This document shows, one piece after another, positions 8,657 through 17,444 of a DNA stretch of 64,000 bases. The position numbers and the translations under genes are program-made. This stretch comes from a virus. The stretch covers positions 113,638 to 177,637 of the IMG/VR virus record IMGVR_UViG_3300005537_000002, one strand, 5' to 3'. Below the pieces are notes generated by a model, which saw nothing but the letters and a program-made list of their open reading frames with translations, made no database searches and was not told the origin of the DNA. Each line of letters begins with the position of its first letter. Position 1 is the first letter of the stretch.

Positions 8657-9128
8657 AGACCAGTTTACAGCATACGTTGAGTCGTTACCTGGGAAGTTTG
8701 TACTCGCAGTTGCAGAGCGTATTACAAACGGCGAGTGCGGTCTTTATGAGAGATTCGAGGTGCACAAGACGCTAACGTACGCCATCGTGTGTAATGACTT
8801 ACCTCATTGGGTGGATAAGTATATATTGGACTCCGAGCATCCCATCGAGTTTCCATACACTGGCGTCCACGAAGACTGGTGGTTGGTGCTCTACAACGCC
8901 TTTAACCGAGAGGCTCAAGTAGTTATAGCGGACAAAGCGATAGAGCACATGGGAGATGTGCTTAAGGAGTTCATGGAGGCTGTGCGTAACAATCTAGCGC
9001 CTCACTTCGAAGGGGAGTTCTACGAAGACCCGAACGATTTCTACAACATACTAGAGAAGTCGATGGATAGTAAAGCGTTCCAAGTGTACATGCCGAACAT
9101 CGCGGCTAAGAAGGAATTCACGATATGA
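8649..9128 (+). CDS. Hypothetical acidic protein
   Basis: 159 residues, no recognised family. ATG 8649 follows TTTGGAGGAGAGCCGT; a longer in-frame start at 8586 lies inside the previous gene and lacks such a site. It overlaps both neighbours by a few nucleotides. Confidence 0.75.
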   Translation: MNKDQFTAYVESLPGKFVLAVAERITNGECGLYERFEVHKTLTYAIVCNDLPHWVDKYILDSEHPIEFPYTGVHEDWWLVLYNAFNREAQVVIADKAIEHMGDVLKEFMEAVRNNLAPHFEGEFYEDPNDFYNILEKSMDSKAFQVYMPNIAAKKEFTI

Positions 9129-9931
9129 GTACGTGGTCTGGACTAACGGTACTCGATGAGGAGACGCAATACCTCATCGAGTACGTAGAAGCGTTACTAG
9201 GGGAGCTGCGGTATACTCGTAGTCAGGTTGAGTACGTAACTGAAGCTGGTTTCTCAGTCCGTAGGGTACTATTAGAAGGGGAGCACTACCCTAGAGGCTC
9301 TTGGTGCTATGAGATACGGTACGAGATTCCTGAAGCGGACGTAGTAGCACACCCCAGCCGTATTGGATTCCGTCGAGGTACTAAGTTGTGGAAAGTCCAG
9401 TTGGATCATCACACCGACCAGCAAATGATCAAGCAGCATTATGTCAGTCGGTATGCGAGAACCATTAACCTATGGCTCTCTCACTATAAAGCGTATGAGT
9501 TCGTCGCCATAGACGACGTTAGTAGCTTACCAGAACCCGTATGTAGAGTTGAGTTCGTGGACGACTACCCAAAACTGGAGACGTATTGGGGGGTTACTAA
9601 CGAACGTCTGAAGTCTTACTGGCTGCGGTTCGCATTTAGTCATTGGAAGCTCATTAGAACACAGTTACATGAGTCCGAGGGGTTTACCATTTGCAAGACG
9701 CTAGTCGGTACTGTACCCGGATACGTTATTGGAGTAGATTATCCATCGTCCGCTAAGGATACTAGCATCTCTCTATACTATTATGATCCGAACGCGGACG
9801 TAGACGAGATTCAAGCGGAATCTGCTAAGTTAGCCAGAAGTTTACACGAGGTAGGAGAGGGTATCTACGTCCGTACGAACTTGATGGGCATATCTCCGTA
9901 TGCCCATATTCGAGTCTTCTTAACCGACTGA
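9125..9931 (+). CDS. Hypothetical protein
   Basis: 268 residues, among the longer early products, and of no recognised family. It is rich in Tyr and Trp with mixed secondary structure, and probably has two domains separated near residue 125. ATG 9125 overlaps the stop of the previous gene by 4 nt. Confidence 0.77.
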   Translation: MSTWSGLTVLDEETQYLIEYVEALLGELRYTRSQVEYVTEAGFSVRRVLLEGEHYPRGSWCYEIRYEIPEADVVAHPSRIGFRRGTKLWKVQLDHHTDQQMIKQHYVSRYARTINLWLSHYKAYEFVAIDDVSSLPEPVCRVEFVDDYPKLETYWGVTNERLKSYWLRFAFSHWKLIRTQLHESEGFTICKTLVGTVPGYVIGVDYPSSAKDTSISLYYYDPNADVDEIQAESAKLARSLHEVGEGIYVRTNLMGISPYAHIRVFLTD

Positions 9932-9943
9932 CAAGGAGGATCT

Positions 9944-10321
9944 ATGACAGTAGACCCAGATCGAGAGTGGGACGACGAGTTCGATCCACGCAACCTACAT
10001 CAAGTACGAGAGGTGATCTTAGACGCACTGTCGTTTAGAGTCACTCAGAACTCTGCCCGTAAGTTATACCCTAATGTATACAACTGGCTGTGTACGTATG
10101 CTTCGTCCATGAGTAACGTCCAGCACTCACCCGACGATAGGATTCAGTCCTTTGACTTGTACAACAGAGTCCGTTGGTACGGAGAGGAAGATTTGAGCTC
10201 TCCGACGCGGGCTGTCACTGACAACGGACTACAACCTGTGCTACCTGGATTCGAACCTCCACAGTCAAGCCCAAGACGTTATCATATTACTATCGAAGTA
10301 TTAGACAACTGGAAGGATTAG
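9944..10321 (+). CDS. Hypothetical protein
   Basis: 125 residues, no recognised family. Acidic N-terminus (about 1-14), helical centre and a proline-rich stretch near 100-112. ATG 9944 follows ACAAGGAGGATCT, a strong ribosome binding site. Confidence 0.76.
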   Translation: MTVDPDREWDDEFDPRNLHQVREVILDALSFRVTQNSARKLYPNVYNWLCTYASSMSNVQHSPDDRIQSFDLYNRVRWYGEEDLSSPTRAVTDNGLQPVLPGFEPPQSSPRRYHITIEVLDNWKD

Positions 10322-10325
10322 GTAT

Positions 10326-10556
10326 ATGTATAGAGCAGAGTGGGATAGGAGACTGCGAGAGAGCAAACGTCAGTTGGAGGAGATAGCTGAAGAGTTCTAT
10401 CCGACGTGGCTCACAGAACTCGCCTCACTAACTGGAGAGAGTGTAGAGACGATAGACCGTAAGGTGATGTACATTGCAGAGCACACGACGTTAGGAGACA
10501 AGTACATAGTCATCAATACCTTGCTTATGTACTACCGACTCCCGTGGAAAGGCTAA
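10326..10556 (+). CDS. Small helical protein
   Basis: 76 residues, predicted all-helical with a basic N-terminus. No recognised family. It lies 4 nt after the previous gene and is last in its operon, before the terminator at 10573. Confidence 0.72.
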   Translation: MYRAEWDRRLRESKRQLEEIAEEFYPTWLTELASLTGESVETIDRKVMYIAEHTTLGDKYIVINTLLMYYRLPWKG

Positions 10557-10572
10557 ACGAGCAACTACAAGT

Positions 10573-10599
10573 AGAGGTGCAAACGTAGTTTGCACCTCT
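10573..10599 (+). terminator. Terminator hairpin fused to the next promoter
   Basis: AGAGGTGCAAAC (10573-10584) pairs perfectly with 10588-10599 and is followed by TGTTTTC. The final bases of the stem begin the -35 box of the next promoter. Confidence 0.8.
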
Positions 10600-10628
10600 T
10601 GTTTTCAACCGGTAGAATTATTTATAAT
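10599..10628 (+). promoter_or_regulatory. Sigma70-like promoter
   Basis: TTGTTT (10599-10604), 18-nt spacer, TATAAT (10623-10628) and the conserved AT-rich tail. Heads the operon from 10673. Confidence 0.8.
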
Positions 10629-10672
10629 ATATTATATAAATATAATCTTACACACCACATGGAGGACTAGTC

Positions 10673-10984
10673 ATGGATATGCGTACTTGGACCCGAACGA
10701 TGTCCTTACAGGAGTACATCGCGTATGAGTGGAATGAGGGTGATTTGAAACTGGTTACAGATTTCATGCGTAAGTATACAGAAAAGTCGTGGACTGAAGT
10801 GTGCAGGCTCCGATTCGTCACGTTCTTTGCAGACCCTACGATGGAACTCCCCATACAACCGAATGGGGAGTGCACTTTAATGGCGTACCAGTTCGGTATT
10901 TGGCATGAGGAAAGGCGGCCAACTCTAACCGTAGGCAACGATGTGTACATTTGTTGGGATATAGAAGAAGGTAAGGAGAACTAA
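10673..10984 (+). CDS. Hypothetical protein
   Basis: 103 residues, no recognised family. ATG 10673 follows ATGGAGGACTAGTC. The N-terminal half is helical; the C-terminal half looks beta-like. First gene of an operon that then holds a duplicated gene pair. Confidence 0.76.
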   Translation: MDMRTWTRTMSLQEYIAYEWNEGDLKLVTDFMRKYTEKSWTEVCRLRFVTFFADPTMELPIQPNGECTLMAYQFGIWHEERRPTLTVGNDVYICWDIEEGKEN

Positions 10985-10985
10985 T

Positions 10986-11309
10986 ATGACGCTAGAAGAG
11001 TTACGAGCAAGAGTCGGAGAACGAGACTGGGAAGCGTTCGAGTCAGTGTATGACGTAGCTAGCATGCTTGCAGACGACGAGTTCGAGCTAGATTGGATTG
11101 ACACCTGGGTCCGAGGTATGAACGACATGCACTGTGCTAGAGCTTTGCCTCGAGTACTAGCTATGTGGACTATCGACTATATTCGCCGTTGCGATGCGAA
11201 TATAGAAGTTGTACTCTCGGCAACTTCTTTTGCTAACCAAGCGTCGCCGAATTTCGGTGATGCCTTTATAGCGGCGGTACGACAGGAACTTCACAAAGAG
11301 GAGTCGTAA
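10986..11309 (+). CDS. Early paralogue family C, copy 1
   Basis: 107 residues, helical and acidic, of no known family. It aligns along its length with the gene at 11748: both begin MTLE, share a (E/K)xxWEAF motif near residue 15, an acidic LDxW segment and an Ile-Asp-Tyr-Ile-like core. With the next gene it forms a duplicated pair. Confidence 0.78.
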   Translation: MTLEELRARVGERDWEAFESVYDVASMLADDEFELDWIDTWVRGMNDMHCARALPRVLAMWTIDYIRRCDANIEVVLSATSFANQASPNFGDAFIAAVRQELHKEES

Positions 11310-11313
11310 GCAC

Positions 11314-11751
11314 ATGTCAAACGTCATTGTGCTACGTCACCAAAAGACGTATATCGTGATAGGAACTCCGCTCGACGACTTAGACAAAATTCGAGCGGAG
11401 ATACCAAATCTAAAACAGGGTGAGTGGAAGCTGTCCAGTCTAGACGACCTCTATCGAGCGTATCAGGCACCGAGGGTGGGTCAAGTCTATGTAGGCGTAG
11501 AACTAGCGAAGGAGTTGCGTAGACTGACCGGCTGGATCGAACATGAGTACAGTGACGACACCGAGTACAAGCTCGTCACTAACGGTGAGGTCGGTAGAGT
11601 ACTCATGTTCTACGCCTGTCACTTACGTAAGTGGAAGCACAGGTACTGGCCCATCAACCGTAATACACTAGGTCAATGTGCTACGTGCTACAACTATGCA
11701 CAAGCTGTTGGTGTACGTCCAGTTAAACTTAAGAAGGAGACAAGCAAATGA
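11314..11751 (+). CDS. Early paralogue family D, copy 1
   Basis: 145 residues. It shares with the gene at 12085 an N-terminal I(V/L)LRH strand, a tyrosine-isoleucine-valine strand, a WxLSxLDxL motif, a (Q/S)VYVG motif and a C-terminal Cys-x-x-Cys (CATC here). Function unknown; the cysteine pair might bind a metal with His residues. Confidence 0.78.
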   Translation: MSNVIVLRHQKTYIVIGTPLDDLDKIRAEIPNLKQGEWKLSSLDDLYRAYQAPRVGQVYVGVELAKELRRLTGWIEHEYSDDTEYKLVTNGEVGRVLMFYACHLRKWKHRYWPINRNTLGQCATCYNYAQAVGVRPVKLKKETSK

Positions 11752-12068
11752 TGACACTCGAACGTGTACGTGAACTCGTCGGAGAGAAGCACTGGGAGGC
11801 TTTTCAGCAAGAGATGGATATGTCCGTGGTGCTCGAGTCTGAAGAGGAAGAACTCTCGTTTTTGGATGCGTGGAAGTACCAACGCGACACTGCTGCGTGC
11901 GCAAGTGACATCTACGAGCAACTCGCTAAGTATGCGGTAGACTACATACTAGGTTGTGGAGTCTCCGTAGAGGACTACCTCGACTTCACTGACATGATCT
12001 ATCGACCAGACTTCGCAGAACAAATGCTAGTAGCTATAGACAAAGAGGGCAGCTCTCGTAAACAGTAA
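11748..12068 (+). CDS. Early paralogue family C, copy 2
   Basis: 106 residues; paralogue of the gene at 10986. Two adjacent ATG codons (11748, 11751) are possible starts; the second exactly matches the MTLE start of copy 1. The ATG overlaps the stop of the previous gene. Confidence 0.77.
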   Translation: MMTLERVRELVGEKHWEAFQQEMDMSVVLESEEEELSFLDAWKYQRDTAACASDIYEQLAKYAVDYILGCGVSVEDYLDFTDMIYRPDFAEQMLVAIDKEGSSRKQ

Positions 12069-12084
12069 GACTAAAGGAGGAACT

Positions 12085-12570
12085 ATGCCAATCACACTCA
12101 TATTAAGACATTGGAAGCACGCTAAATATATCGTGCTTGGGGTAGCAGAGACAGCTAACGAGGATGGGCTAGCTGAATACGACTCGATAGATGCCATCAT
12201 GAACGAGTCTAAGTATCTAGACTCACATAGATGGATTCTATCAGGCTTAGACGAACTTGCCTACGAGTTCGGGGAACAAGCTGTAGCAAGTGTGTATGTA
12301 GGCTCCGTTGTAGCAGCTGAGTGTATAGAACGTGTCGGTTGGCCGTACTACCAACTGAGAATGGCTCTAGAACATGCCTTAGAAGATGAAGGAGATGGTA
12401 TAGCACGTCGGTCTCACACAAGTGGAATCTTCGGTAGGGATCTCATATACGCTGTGTTACACCTGAATAGCACAGGTCACTTGTACAACCCGGTCAATCC
12501 AGAGGAAGGTGTTCCTTCTGGTAACTGTTGCTTTTGTATAGCAGAAAACGTAAACAAAGAAGAGTCGTAA
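12085..12570 (+). CDS. Early paralogue family D, copy 2
   Basis: 161 residues; paralogue of the gene at 11314, with a 16-residue insertion near the start and a C-terminal CCFC cluster. Leader TAAAGGAGGAACT is strong. The C1-D1-C2-D2 order shows that a two-gene unit was duplicated. Confidence 0.78.
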   Translation: MPITLILRHWKHAKYIVLGVAETANEDGLAEYDSIDAIMNESKYLDSHRWILSGLDELAYEFGEQAVASVYVGSVVAAECIERVGWPYYQLRMALEHALEDEGDGIARRSHTSGIFGRDLIYAVLHLNSTGHLYNPVNPEEGVPSGNCCFCIAENVNKEES

Positions 12571-12615
12571 GTGGATGAGCGAGCGTATATGGAACGTATG
12601 ATGGAGTAGGAGTTA

Positions 12616-12924
12616 ATGTTGCGTAGTAGAAGGATTATTACTAGTGTCGTTGCTCTCGCGGTCTGTGCAGTCGCTGGCACAGCAAGCGGAGCGTTAGTGG
12701 AGCTAACTTGGCCTACCGGTCAAGCACAGTGTGTTGTGTTGTTAGCAGGTATGGTCGGACTAGTACTTGGAGGTATGTCCGTACACTACTGGACCCTAAC
12801 CGAACCCAAGTACAAGCAGGTCGCAGTAGTGGAGGAAGATAACTTGCCAACGGCAAGTGCAACTGTGCTAGCGTTAGAGGACTATACGAACGACGAGTTA
12901 GTTCTAGAGGAGGATGCCGTATGA
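12616..12924 (+). CDS. Small membrane protein
   Basis: 102 residues with two hydrophobic helices (about 8-28 and 36-57), a short basic N-terminus and an acidic soluble tail. It probably sits in the host cytoplasmic membrane. Ribosome binding site GGAGTAGGAGTTA. Overlaps the next gene by 4 nt. Family unknown. Confidence 0.76.
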   Translation: MLRSRRIITSVVALAVCAVAGTASGALVELTWPTGQAQCVVLLAGMVGLVLGGMSVHYWTLTEPKYKQVAVVEEDNLPTASATVLALEDYTNDELVLEEDAV

Positions 12925-13322
12925 GCCTACTACACGATTACTTTGCGATTAGAGTGTTTGGTACTCATAAACAGGCTAGGTGGTTTCATAGTTGGGGTAT
13001 ACGAGAACCCCTTACGGTACACGTCGTGCACAGATGGACATACTCCTTAATGCTAGGTGAGAGAGGAGAAGTTGGATTTAGACCTACAGAACTGGACGAG
13101 CTACTGCCAGTGGTAGGCCTTCCAAGGCCGAAGATGTATCGGGCAGAGGGTGCAGCTGCTAAAGAGCTAGGGATACTAGTCTCATGCGTGGAGTGGAAGA
13201 GTATATCGCCTCAGACACCGCATGCTGATGAAGTTGGATATTGGAGGGTACTCAATGGAGTATGGACGTTTTACCTCCGACATGATTGGCTCTGGTTTAT
13301 GTACTCACCCGTAAAGGAATAA
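12921..13322 (+). CDS. Hypothetical protein
   Basis: 133 residues, no recognised family, rich in Trp, Tyr and Phe. It starts by ATGA overlap with the membrane-protein gene and is the last gene before the promoter at 13367. Confidence 0.74.
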   Translation: MSLLHDYFAIRVFGTHKQARWFHSWGIREPLTVHVVHRWTYSLMLGERGEVGFRPTELDELLPVVGLPRPKMYRAEGAAAKELGILVSCVEWKSISPQTPHADEVGYWRVLNGVWTFYLRHDWLWFMYSPVKE

Positions 13323-13333
13323 CGCCAACCCGA

Positions 13334-13377
13334 GTCGAAAACAAGGTACATTTACTCTATGTCCTCTTGTTTTCGAC
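13334..13377 (+). repeat. Inverted repeat around the promoter -35 box
   Basis: GTCGAAAACAAG (13334-13345) is a perfect inverted copy of 13366-13377, which contains the -35 box. The arms are 20 nt apart. It could form a hairpin in read-through transcripts or be an operator. Confidence 0.6.
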
Positions 13378-13396
13378 CGGGGTAATTATTTATAAT
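13367..13396 (+). promoter_or_regulatory. Sigma70-like promoter
   Basis: TTGTTT (13367-13372), 18-nt spacer, TATAAT (13391-13396) with AT-rich tail. Heads the operon from 13442. Confidence 0.8.
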
Positions 13397-13441
13397 ATAA
13401 TTAATAAATAATATTAACTACACCCAAAGGAGGTTGGCATC

Positions 13442-13900
13442 ATGCGTACAGACAGCGGAGAAGAGTTAGTCGAGTTGGATATAGCTACACTAGAGCGTCA
13501 TATCCAACAGTCGAAAGAATATAGACTTTGGTACAGTATATGGGAACTGACTGAGTGGCTCTTTAGCGAAGACGCAAACCATGTGTGGGTGAGGTACTCT
13601 AGAACTGCCGGTAGGTATAGCGTCCAAGTGAAGACAGTAGATGGAGTAGAGATACTCGCCCTAGATAGTCGTGTGAGAGAACTGATGGCTAAGGAAGAGA
13701 ATGTGCGACTCTTCCCTACCGTAGACAACATCTACGAGTATGCACAGTTGTGCATAGAGATGTCGTACACGGACATCATCAAGGAGAAGGCTTGCGGAAT
13801 CTCTCTCCCGAACGGATTCTGGAGGGATAAGCCCCCAATCGTAGAGTATGCCGTATACGGCTGGCGTATACCACAACTAGAAGAGGACCAAGAAGTATGA
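13442..13900 (+). CDS. Hypothetical protein
   Basis: 152 residues, no recognised family. Leader AAAGGAGGTTGGCATC is a strong ribosome binding site. Overlaps the next gene by 4 nt. Confidence 0.76.
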   Translation: MRTDSGEELVELDIATLERHIQQSKEYRLWYSIWELTEWLFSEDANHVWVRYSRTAGRYSVQVKTVDGVEILALDSRVRELMAKEENVRLFPTVDNIYEYAQLCIEMSYTDIIKEKACGISLPNGFWRDKPPIVEYAVYGWRIPQLEEDQEV

Positions 13901-14445
13901 GAGCAGAAGAACTGCTGTACAGGCTATTGAAGTTACGGTCGGGGTCAATCATCAACTTCGTAGGAGACCCTAACGACATGACGTTCCCGACCGTATATGC
14001 GATCCGGTCATTGCAACCGGGTCTCTTTACGGATACTAGCACAGCTACGCTGCCAGCTGTGCCAATGGGTTTCGTATTCGGAGACCCAACAGACTACAAG
14101 CCGAATACGAACAGCGGAGGCTACCCCGTAGGCAACGGCTGGACCGTATGGGATCCGTACGCGGGTAGACCAAACTTGGCGAGAACTGCAGAAGAGTCCC
14201 TGATAACACAGACCTCATATGGTTGGAGTACGTTTCTGCAAGGTCTGCTACAACACCCAAAACCACCGAAGTACGAGACCTACTACACGTACTTCGACTT
14301 TACAGCTCACTTACCTCAGGATGCAAGTCCAGACTCGAGCGTAGTCATACTGGCTGCGTTTGTCGACGATGAGCACAGTGCCATTACGTTCGCGAACGTA
14401 GTGTTTATGCGAGAAGAGTCCTTACAATTTGGAGATTGGAGCTAG
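13897..14445 (+). CDS. Hypothetical protein
   Basis: 182 residues, no recognised family. The middle (about 55-95) is rich in Gly, Pro, Asn and Tyr and probably loop-like; the C-terminal quarter is beta-like. ATGA-type coupling to the upstream gene. Confidence 0.75.
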   Translation: MRAEELLYRLLKLRSGSIINFVGDPNDMTFPTVYAIRSLQPGLFTDTSTATLPAVPMGFVFGDPTDYKPNTNSGGYPVGNGWTVWDPYAGRPNLARTAEESLITQTSYGWSTFLQGLLQHPKPPKYETYYTYFDFTAHLPQDASPDSSVVILAAFVDDEHSAITFANVVFMREESLQFGDWS

Positions 14446-14447
14446 AT

Positions 14448-15146
14448 ATGCCTCAGTACGACTATCCAGTTAAGGCAGTACCGGTATACAGACTACGTAA
14501 GAGGTTAGGGGAGCTACCGTCGTGGGATGATGACAACTGGGTTGACGTCGAACCATTAGCACAGGTGATTGTTGGCCCATACGATGAAGAGACAGCCGAC
14601 TGTGATATCACAGTCACTATTCAGATAGCCATGAACGGTGACACACTTACGACTGTCGGTAGACTAGAGGGCCACAAAGCTATACTCCTTCGACTGTCAG
14701 GTATGTTAACCAACGACGGTCGCATGCAGATACTACCGCTAGTCCACATCGACTGGCAGTCAGCTGGCGAGTGGGATACTTGCCAGTATGATCTAACCGT
14801 CGTCACGACGTACGAAGACTGCGGTCGAACTGAACAACTACTCACTCACGCTAGAGTGGCAGACGACGTATTCTATACTCTGTCGTTTAACAGGATGCTT
14901 GAAGACGAGGCAGAACGTCTACGACAGAGGGACCTTAAACAAATTGAGGTACACAAAGGTCTACTGGAAGAGTTCATACGAGCGCTCGAAGAAGACCTCC
15001 CGAGTAAAAAGAGTTCGTACGTCAACCGAGCTGAAGTGCAGGAGATGTTCTCTAACGCTATTGCTAGAGAACGGGAGGAGTTAGCTAAGTATTGTGAGTA
15101 CACAGTAGACGGCGGGGTAGTTACTATCACGAAGTCATTCGTATAG
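14448..15146 (+). CDS. Hypothetical protein with C-terminal helical region
   Basis: 232 residues. The first 140 look beta-rich; about 145-215 is a charged helix likely to form a coiled coil. ATG 14448, behind GGAGATTGGAGC, is chosen over an upstream TTG inside the previous gene. No recognised family. Confidence 0.75.
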   Translation: MPQYDYPVKAVPVYRLRKRLGELPSWDDDNWVDVEPLAQVIVGPYDEETADCDITVTIQIAMNGDTLTTVGRLEGHKAILLRLSGMLTNDGRMQILPLVHIDWQSAGEWDTCQYDLTVVTTYEDCGRTEQLLTHARVADDVFYTLSFNRMLEDEAERLRQRDLKQIEVHKGLLEEFIRALEEDLPSKKSSYVNRAEVQEMFSNAIAREREELAKYCEYTVDGGVVTITKSFV

Positions 15147-15155
15147 GAGTTTCGT

Positions 15156-15326
15156 ATGCGTAAGTTGTGGCCTATCTATGTAAGGTATTACCCATATTCC
15201 GTCTATAGGTGGCTAAGTATTCACTACCAATACTATAAGTACGAAGACACCTACGCTGGGATAGGCGACTTCGAGCACGAACTCTGGTTAGGCAAGTTAT
15301 GCTTTACATTCGGAAAGTTCATATAA
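15156..15326 (+). CDS. Very small aromatic-rich protein
   Basis: 56 residues with eleven tyrosines and many Trp, Phe and Leu, ending in a phenylalanine-rich tail. ATG 15156 follows TAGGAGTTTCGT, and the stop lies 12 nt before the next gene, whose ribosome binding site overlaps it. It fills an otherwise empty gap in the operon. Family unknown. Confidence 0.65.
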   Translation: MRKLWPIYVRYYPYSVYRWLSIHYQYYKYEDTYAGIGDFEHELWLGKLCFTFGKFI

Positions 15327-15338
15327 GGAGGGTCACTC

Positions 15339-15641
15339 ATGAAAACGATTACGCTAAACAAGTTAGAGCAGATCCTACACCATAAACCACCGACGGAGAC
15401 TTGTTGGTCGCTGCAGAACTCCGTAAGAGAGTTGGAGGGAGTACTCACGACGTTAGGCATTCGAGTGGATAGGGATGAGTACTTCGTCTTCAGCGACATC
15501 GCTAACACTCTCAACGATATCCACAACACTCAATGGCAGGGTTCGGTAGCCATTATACTCATCAATACTCCAAACGCTATGGACTGGTACGTACTAGCGT
15601 TTGTGATACGAGGCTCGTCACTAGACAAGGAGGGAGTGTAA
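15339..15641 (+). CDS. Hypothetical protein
   Basis: 100 residues, no recognised family. Leader TAAGGAGGGTCACTC precedes ATG 15339. Mixed alpha/beta character. Confidence 0.75.
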   Translation: MKTITLNKLEQILHHKPPTETCWSLQNSVRELEGVLTTLGIRVDRDEYFVFSDIANTLNDIHNTQWQGSVAIILINTPNAMDWYVLAFVIRGSSLDKEGV

Positions 15642-15643
15642 AC

Positions 15644-16015
15644 ATGACAAAGCAAGCTGAGTATGGCACACGTATTACGTCGGAGGAAGTACGGCTGTTA
15701 GCTGTGCTATTGACCGAAAAGTTTGTGACAGCTTACGTAGCGGCAGCAGACCCTACGCAAGGAGTCGGACAACCGAGTGGCTGGGAGCATCTTTGGACTA
15801 ACAGCCTACCGACTGAGGTGGTACAGGTGTTAGAGTTGGTATCGTTGGTGGATATATGGAGAGTGGTGGTAGTACAACTCGCTCGTACGGGACTCGAGGG
15901 GTATGACCTTGTAGTAGGTGAGGTGATTGCGTACTTACGACATATTATACTAGGCTCGGGTAAGTTCACGATTGTAACGCGTACGGAGGATACGTATCTT
16001 GAGGAGAAGGAGTAG
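15644..16015 (+). CDS. Hypothetical hydrophobic-rich protein
   Basis: 123 residues, Val/Leu-rich but without a clear membrane helix. ATG 15644 follows AAGGAGGGAGTGTAAAC; the longer in-frame start at 15533 lies within the previous gene. No recognised family. Confidence 0.75.
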   Translation: MTKQAEYGTRITSEEVRLLAVLLTEKFVTAYVAAADPTQGVGQPSGWEHLWTNSLPTEVVQVLELVSLVDIWRVVVVQLARTGLEGYDLVVGEVIAYLRHIILGSGKFTIVTRTEDTYLEEKE

Positions 16016-16018
16016 GCA

Positions 16019-16474
16019 TTGGTATACAAAAGGACGTCGGCAGTGCATATGAGTATGGAACGTCAGTTAGAGATAGCATGTCAACAGGCAACTTCTAAAC
16101 AGGCGATGATAGAGGTGTTGGAGGAGTTGAACTCACAACTCCCGTTAGGGGACCCGACTATTGAAGACGGACGTTCGACAGCTAAGGCTTTGCAGTATGC
16201 CGGGAGTGTAATCTCAGACCTAATCGAGCGGGCGTGTGCATTGCATCAAGTGCCGTTGAAGACCGCTACGATCCAGTCAGACACAGCTACATTCGTCTGG
16301 ATACAAACTGACAGTAACGGTGCCGCCGTAGACGTAACCTGGACTATTAAAAAGCATTGGAGCTCCCGCCTAATGCTCGCACTTAAAGTGCACCTCGTAG
16401 CGAATCCGGAGTATCTCTTCCGACTAACCGCGGGCAGAACGTACGAGGCACTACAAGACTACTTGGAGGACTAG
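16019..16474 (+). CDS. Hypothetical protein (TTG start)
   Basis: 151 residues, no recognised family. TTG 16019 has AAGGAG seven nt upstream; internal ATGs at 16049 and 16055 are weaker alternatives. N-terminal half helical, C-terminal half mixed. Confidence 0.7.
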   Translation: MVYKRTSAVHMSMERQLEIACQQATSKQAMIEVLEELNSQLPLGDPTIEDGRSTAKALQYAGSVISDLIERACALHQVPLKTATIQSDTATFVWIQTDSNGAAVDVTWTIKKHWSSRLMLALKVHLVANPEYLFRLTAGRTYEALQDYLED

Positions 16475-16479
16475 TAGTA

Positions 16480-16800
16480 ATGGTACCGAGCGTAATATAC
16501 ATCATATCGGTGTGCTCAATAGCAGTGGTGCTATTCGTTGCACTGTGGAGCTTAATGCCAGTTGAAATGTCATCTGACAGTAAGTTCAAACGGGTGTCAG
16601 TTCTTGTAGTTATTATTGGGTGGTTGTTCCACGTACTCGTTCCGACAGGTCCGCTAGAAGAGCTAGTAACTGATATAGTCGCGCTACTAGCTGTAGTCGC
16701 CGTCGTAGCGTGTATGATAAGCTTAACTATCACTCACAAAATGGAGCCGTTCTTACACTGGTGGCGTACAGGTGAAGACCTTACTGAACCAAAGGAGTAA
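16480..16800 (+). CDS. Three-helix membrane protein, tandem copy 1
   Basis: 106 residues with three hydrophobic segments (about 4-24, 38-56 and 61-84) and a short Trp-Trp acidic tail. It is paralogous to the next two genes in length, helix spacing, the SxxxFKRVSV-type basic loop and the C-terminal WW motif. It probably inserts in the host membrane; role unknown. Confidence 0.78.
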   Translation: MVPSVIYIISVCSIAVVLFVALWSLMPVEMSSDSKFKRVSVLVVIIGWLFHVLVPTGPLEELVTDIVALLAVVAVVACMISLTITHKMEPFLHWWRTGEDLTEPKE

Positions 16801-16804
16801 GCTT

Positions 16805-17098
16805 ATGTTGACTGGTCTCGAGTACTGGTTGTTACTAGGAGCGTTAGACGTTATTATCGGTACCGTCATGTTTCTCGCGCTAGTAGGTCGTATGTCTCGA
16901 TCAGCCGCGTTCCGTAGGGTAGGTATCGTCGTACTAGTTATCGCTGCAGGTATCGTCGTTTGGGGTATAGGCATAGAGTCGGTACGTGAAGCCCTCGTCG
17001 GTACAGCTGTTACAGTCTTGTTCGTAGGTACATTCGCAATCCTAGCCACTGACAATTGGGGGGACTTCTGGAGTTGGTGGATAGAGGACGAAGACTAG
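16805..17098 (+). CDS. Three-helix membrane protein, tandem copy 2
   Basis: 97 residues, with the same topology as its neighbours: hydrophobic segments near 5-25, 36-56 and 61-80, a MSRSAAFRRVG basic loop and a FWSWW tail. ATG 16805 behind AAAGGAGTAAGCTT is preferred to 16772. Confidence 0.78.
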   Translation: MLTGLEYWLLLGALDVIIGTVMFLALVGRMSRSAAFRRVGIVVLVIAAGIVVWGIGIESVREALVGTAVTVLFVGTFAILATDNWGDFWSWWIEDED

Positions 17099-17115
17099 AA
17101 AGGACTAGCCGTAAG

Positions 17116-17424
17116 ATGATATACGATGCTTCATATTGGGCTGTTGCCCTAGCGTTAGTAGGTCTTGTAAGTATCACGATGTTCCTTGCACTCCCTTGGC
17201 GTATGTCACTGACGTCTAAAGCTCGCCGGGTGGGTATAGTAGTGTTGGTAGCACTATCATACGTACTAGTGATAGGAAGTGGTATCACAAACCTCCAAAA
17301 CTCAGTAGTTGCGTTTACTATACTGGCTATCATTGGAGGAATAGTCGCTTTGATCATAGTCGGCGACTCATCTCGCTTCTTCCGTTGGTGGGTCTCCGAC
17401 GATGACAACAGTAGACCTGACTAG
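17116..17424 (+). CDS. Three-helix membrane protein, tandem copy 3
   Basis: 102 residues. The basic loop MSLTSKARRVGIVVLV (about 32-47) closely matches copy 2, and the tail FFRWWVSDDD matches both. ATG 17116 after AAAGGACTAGCCGTAAG is the preferred start. Last gene of the operon. Confidence 0.76.
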   Translation: MIYDASYWAVALALVGLVSITMFLALPWRMSLTSKARRVGIVVLVALSYVLVIGSGITNLQNSVVAFTILAIIGGIVALIIVGDSSRFFRWWVSDDDNSRPD

Positions 17425-17444
17425 CACAGGGTCTTACGCATATG

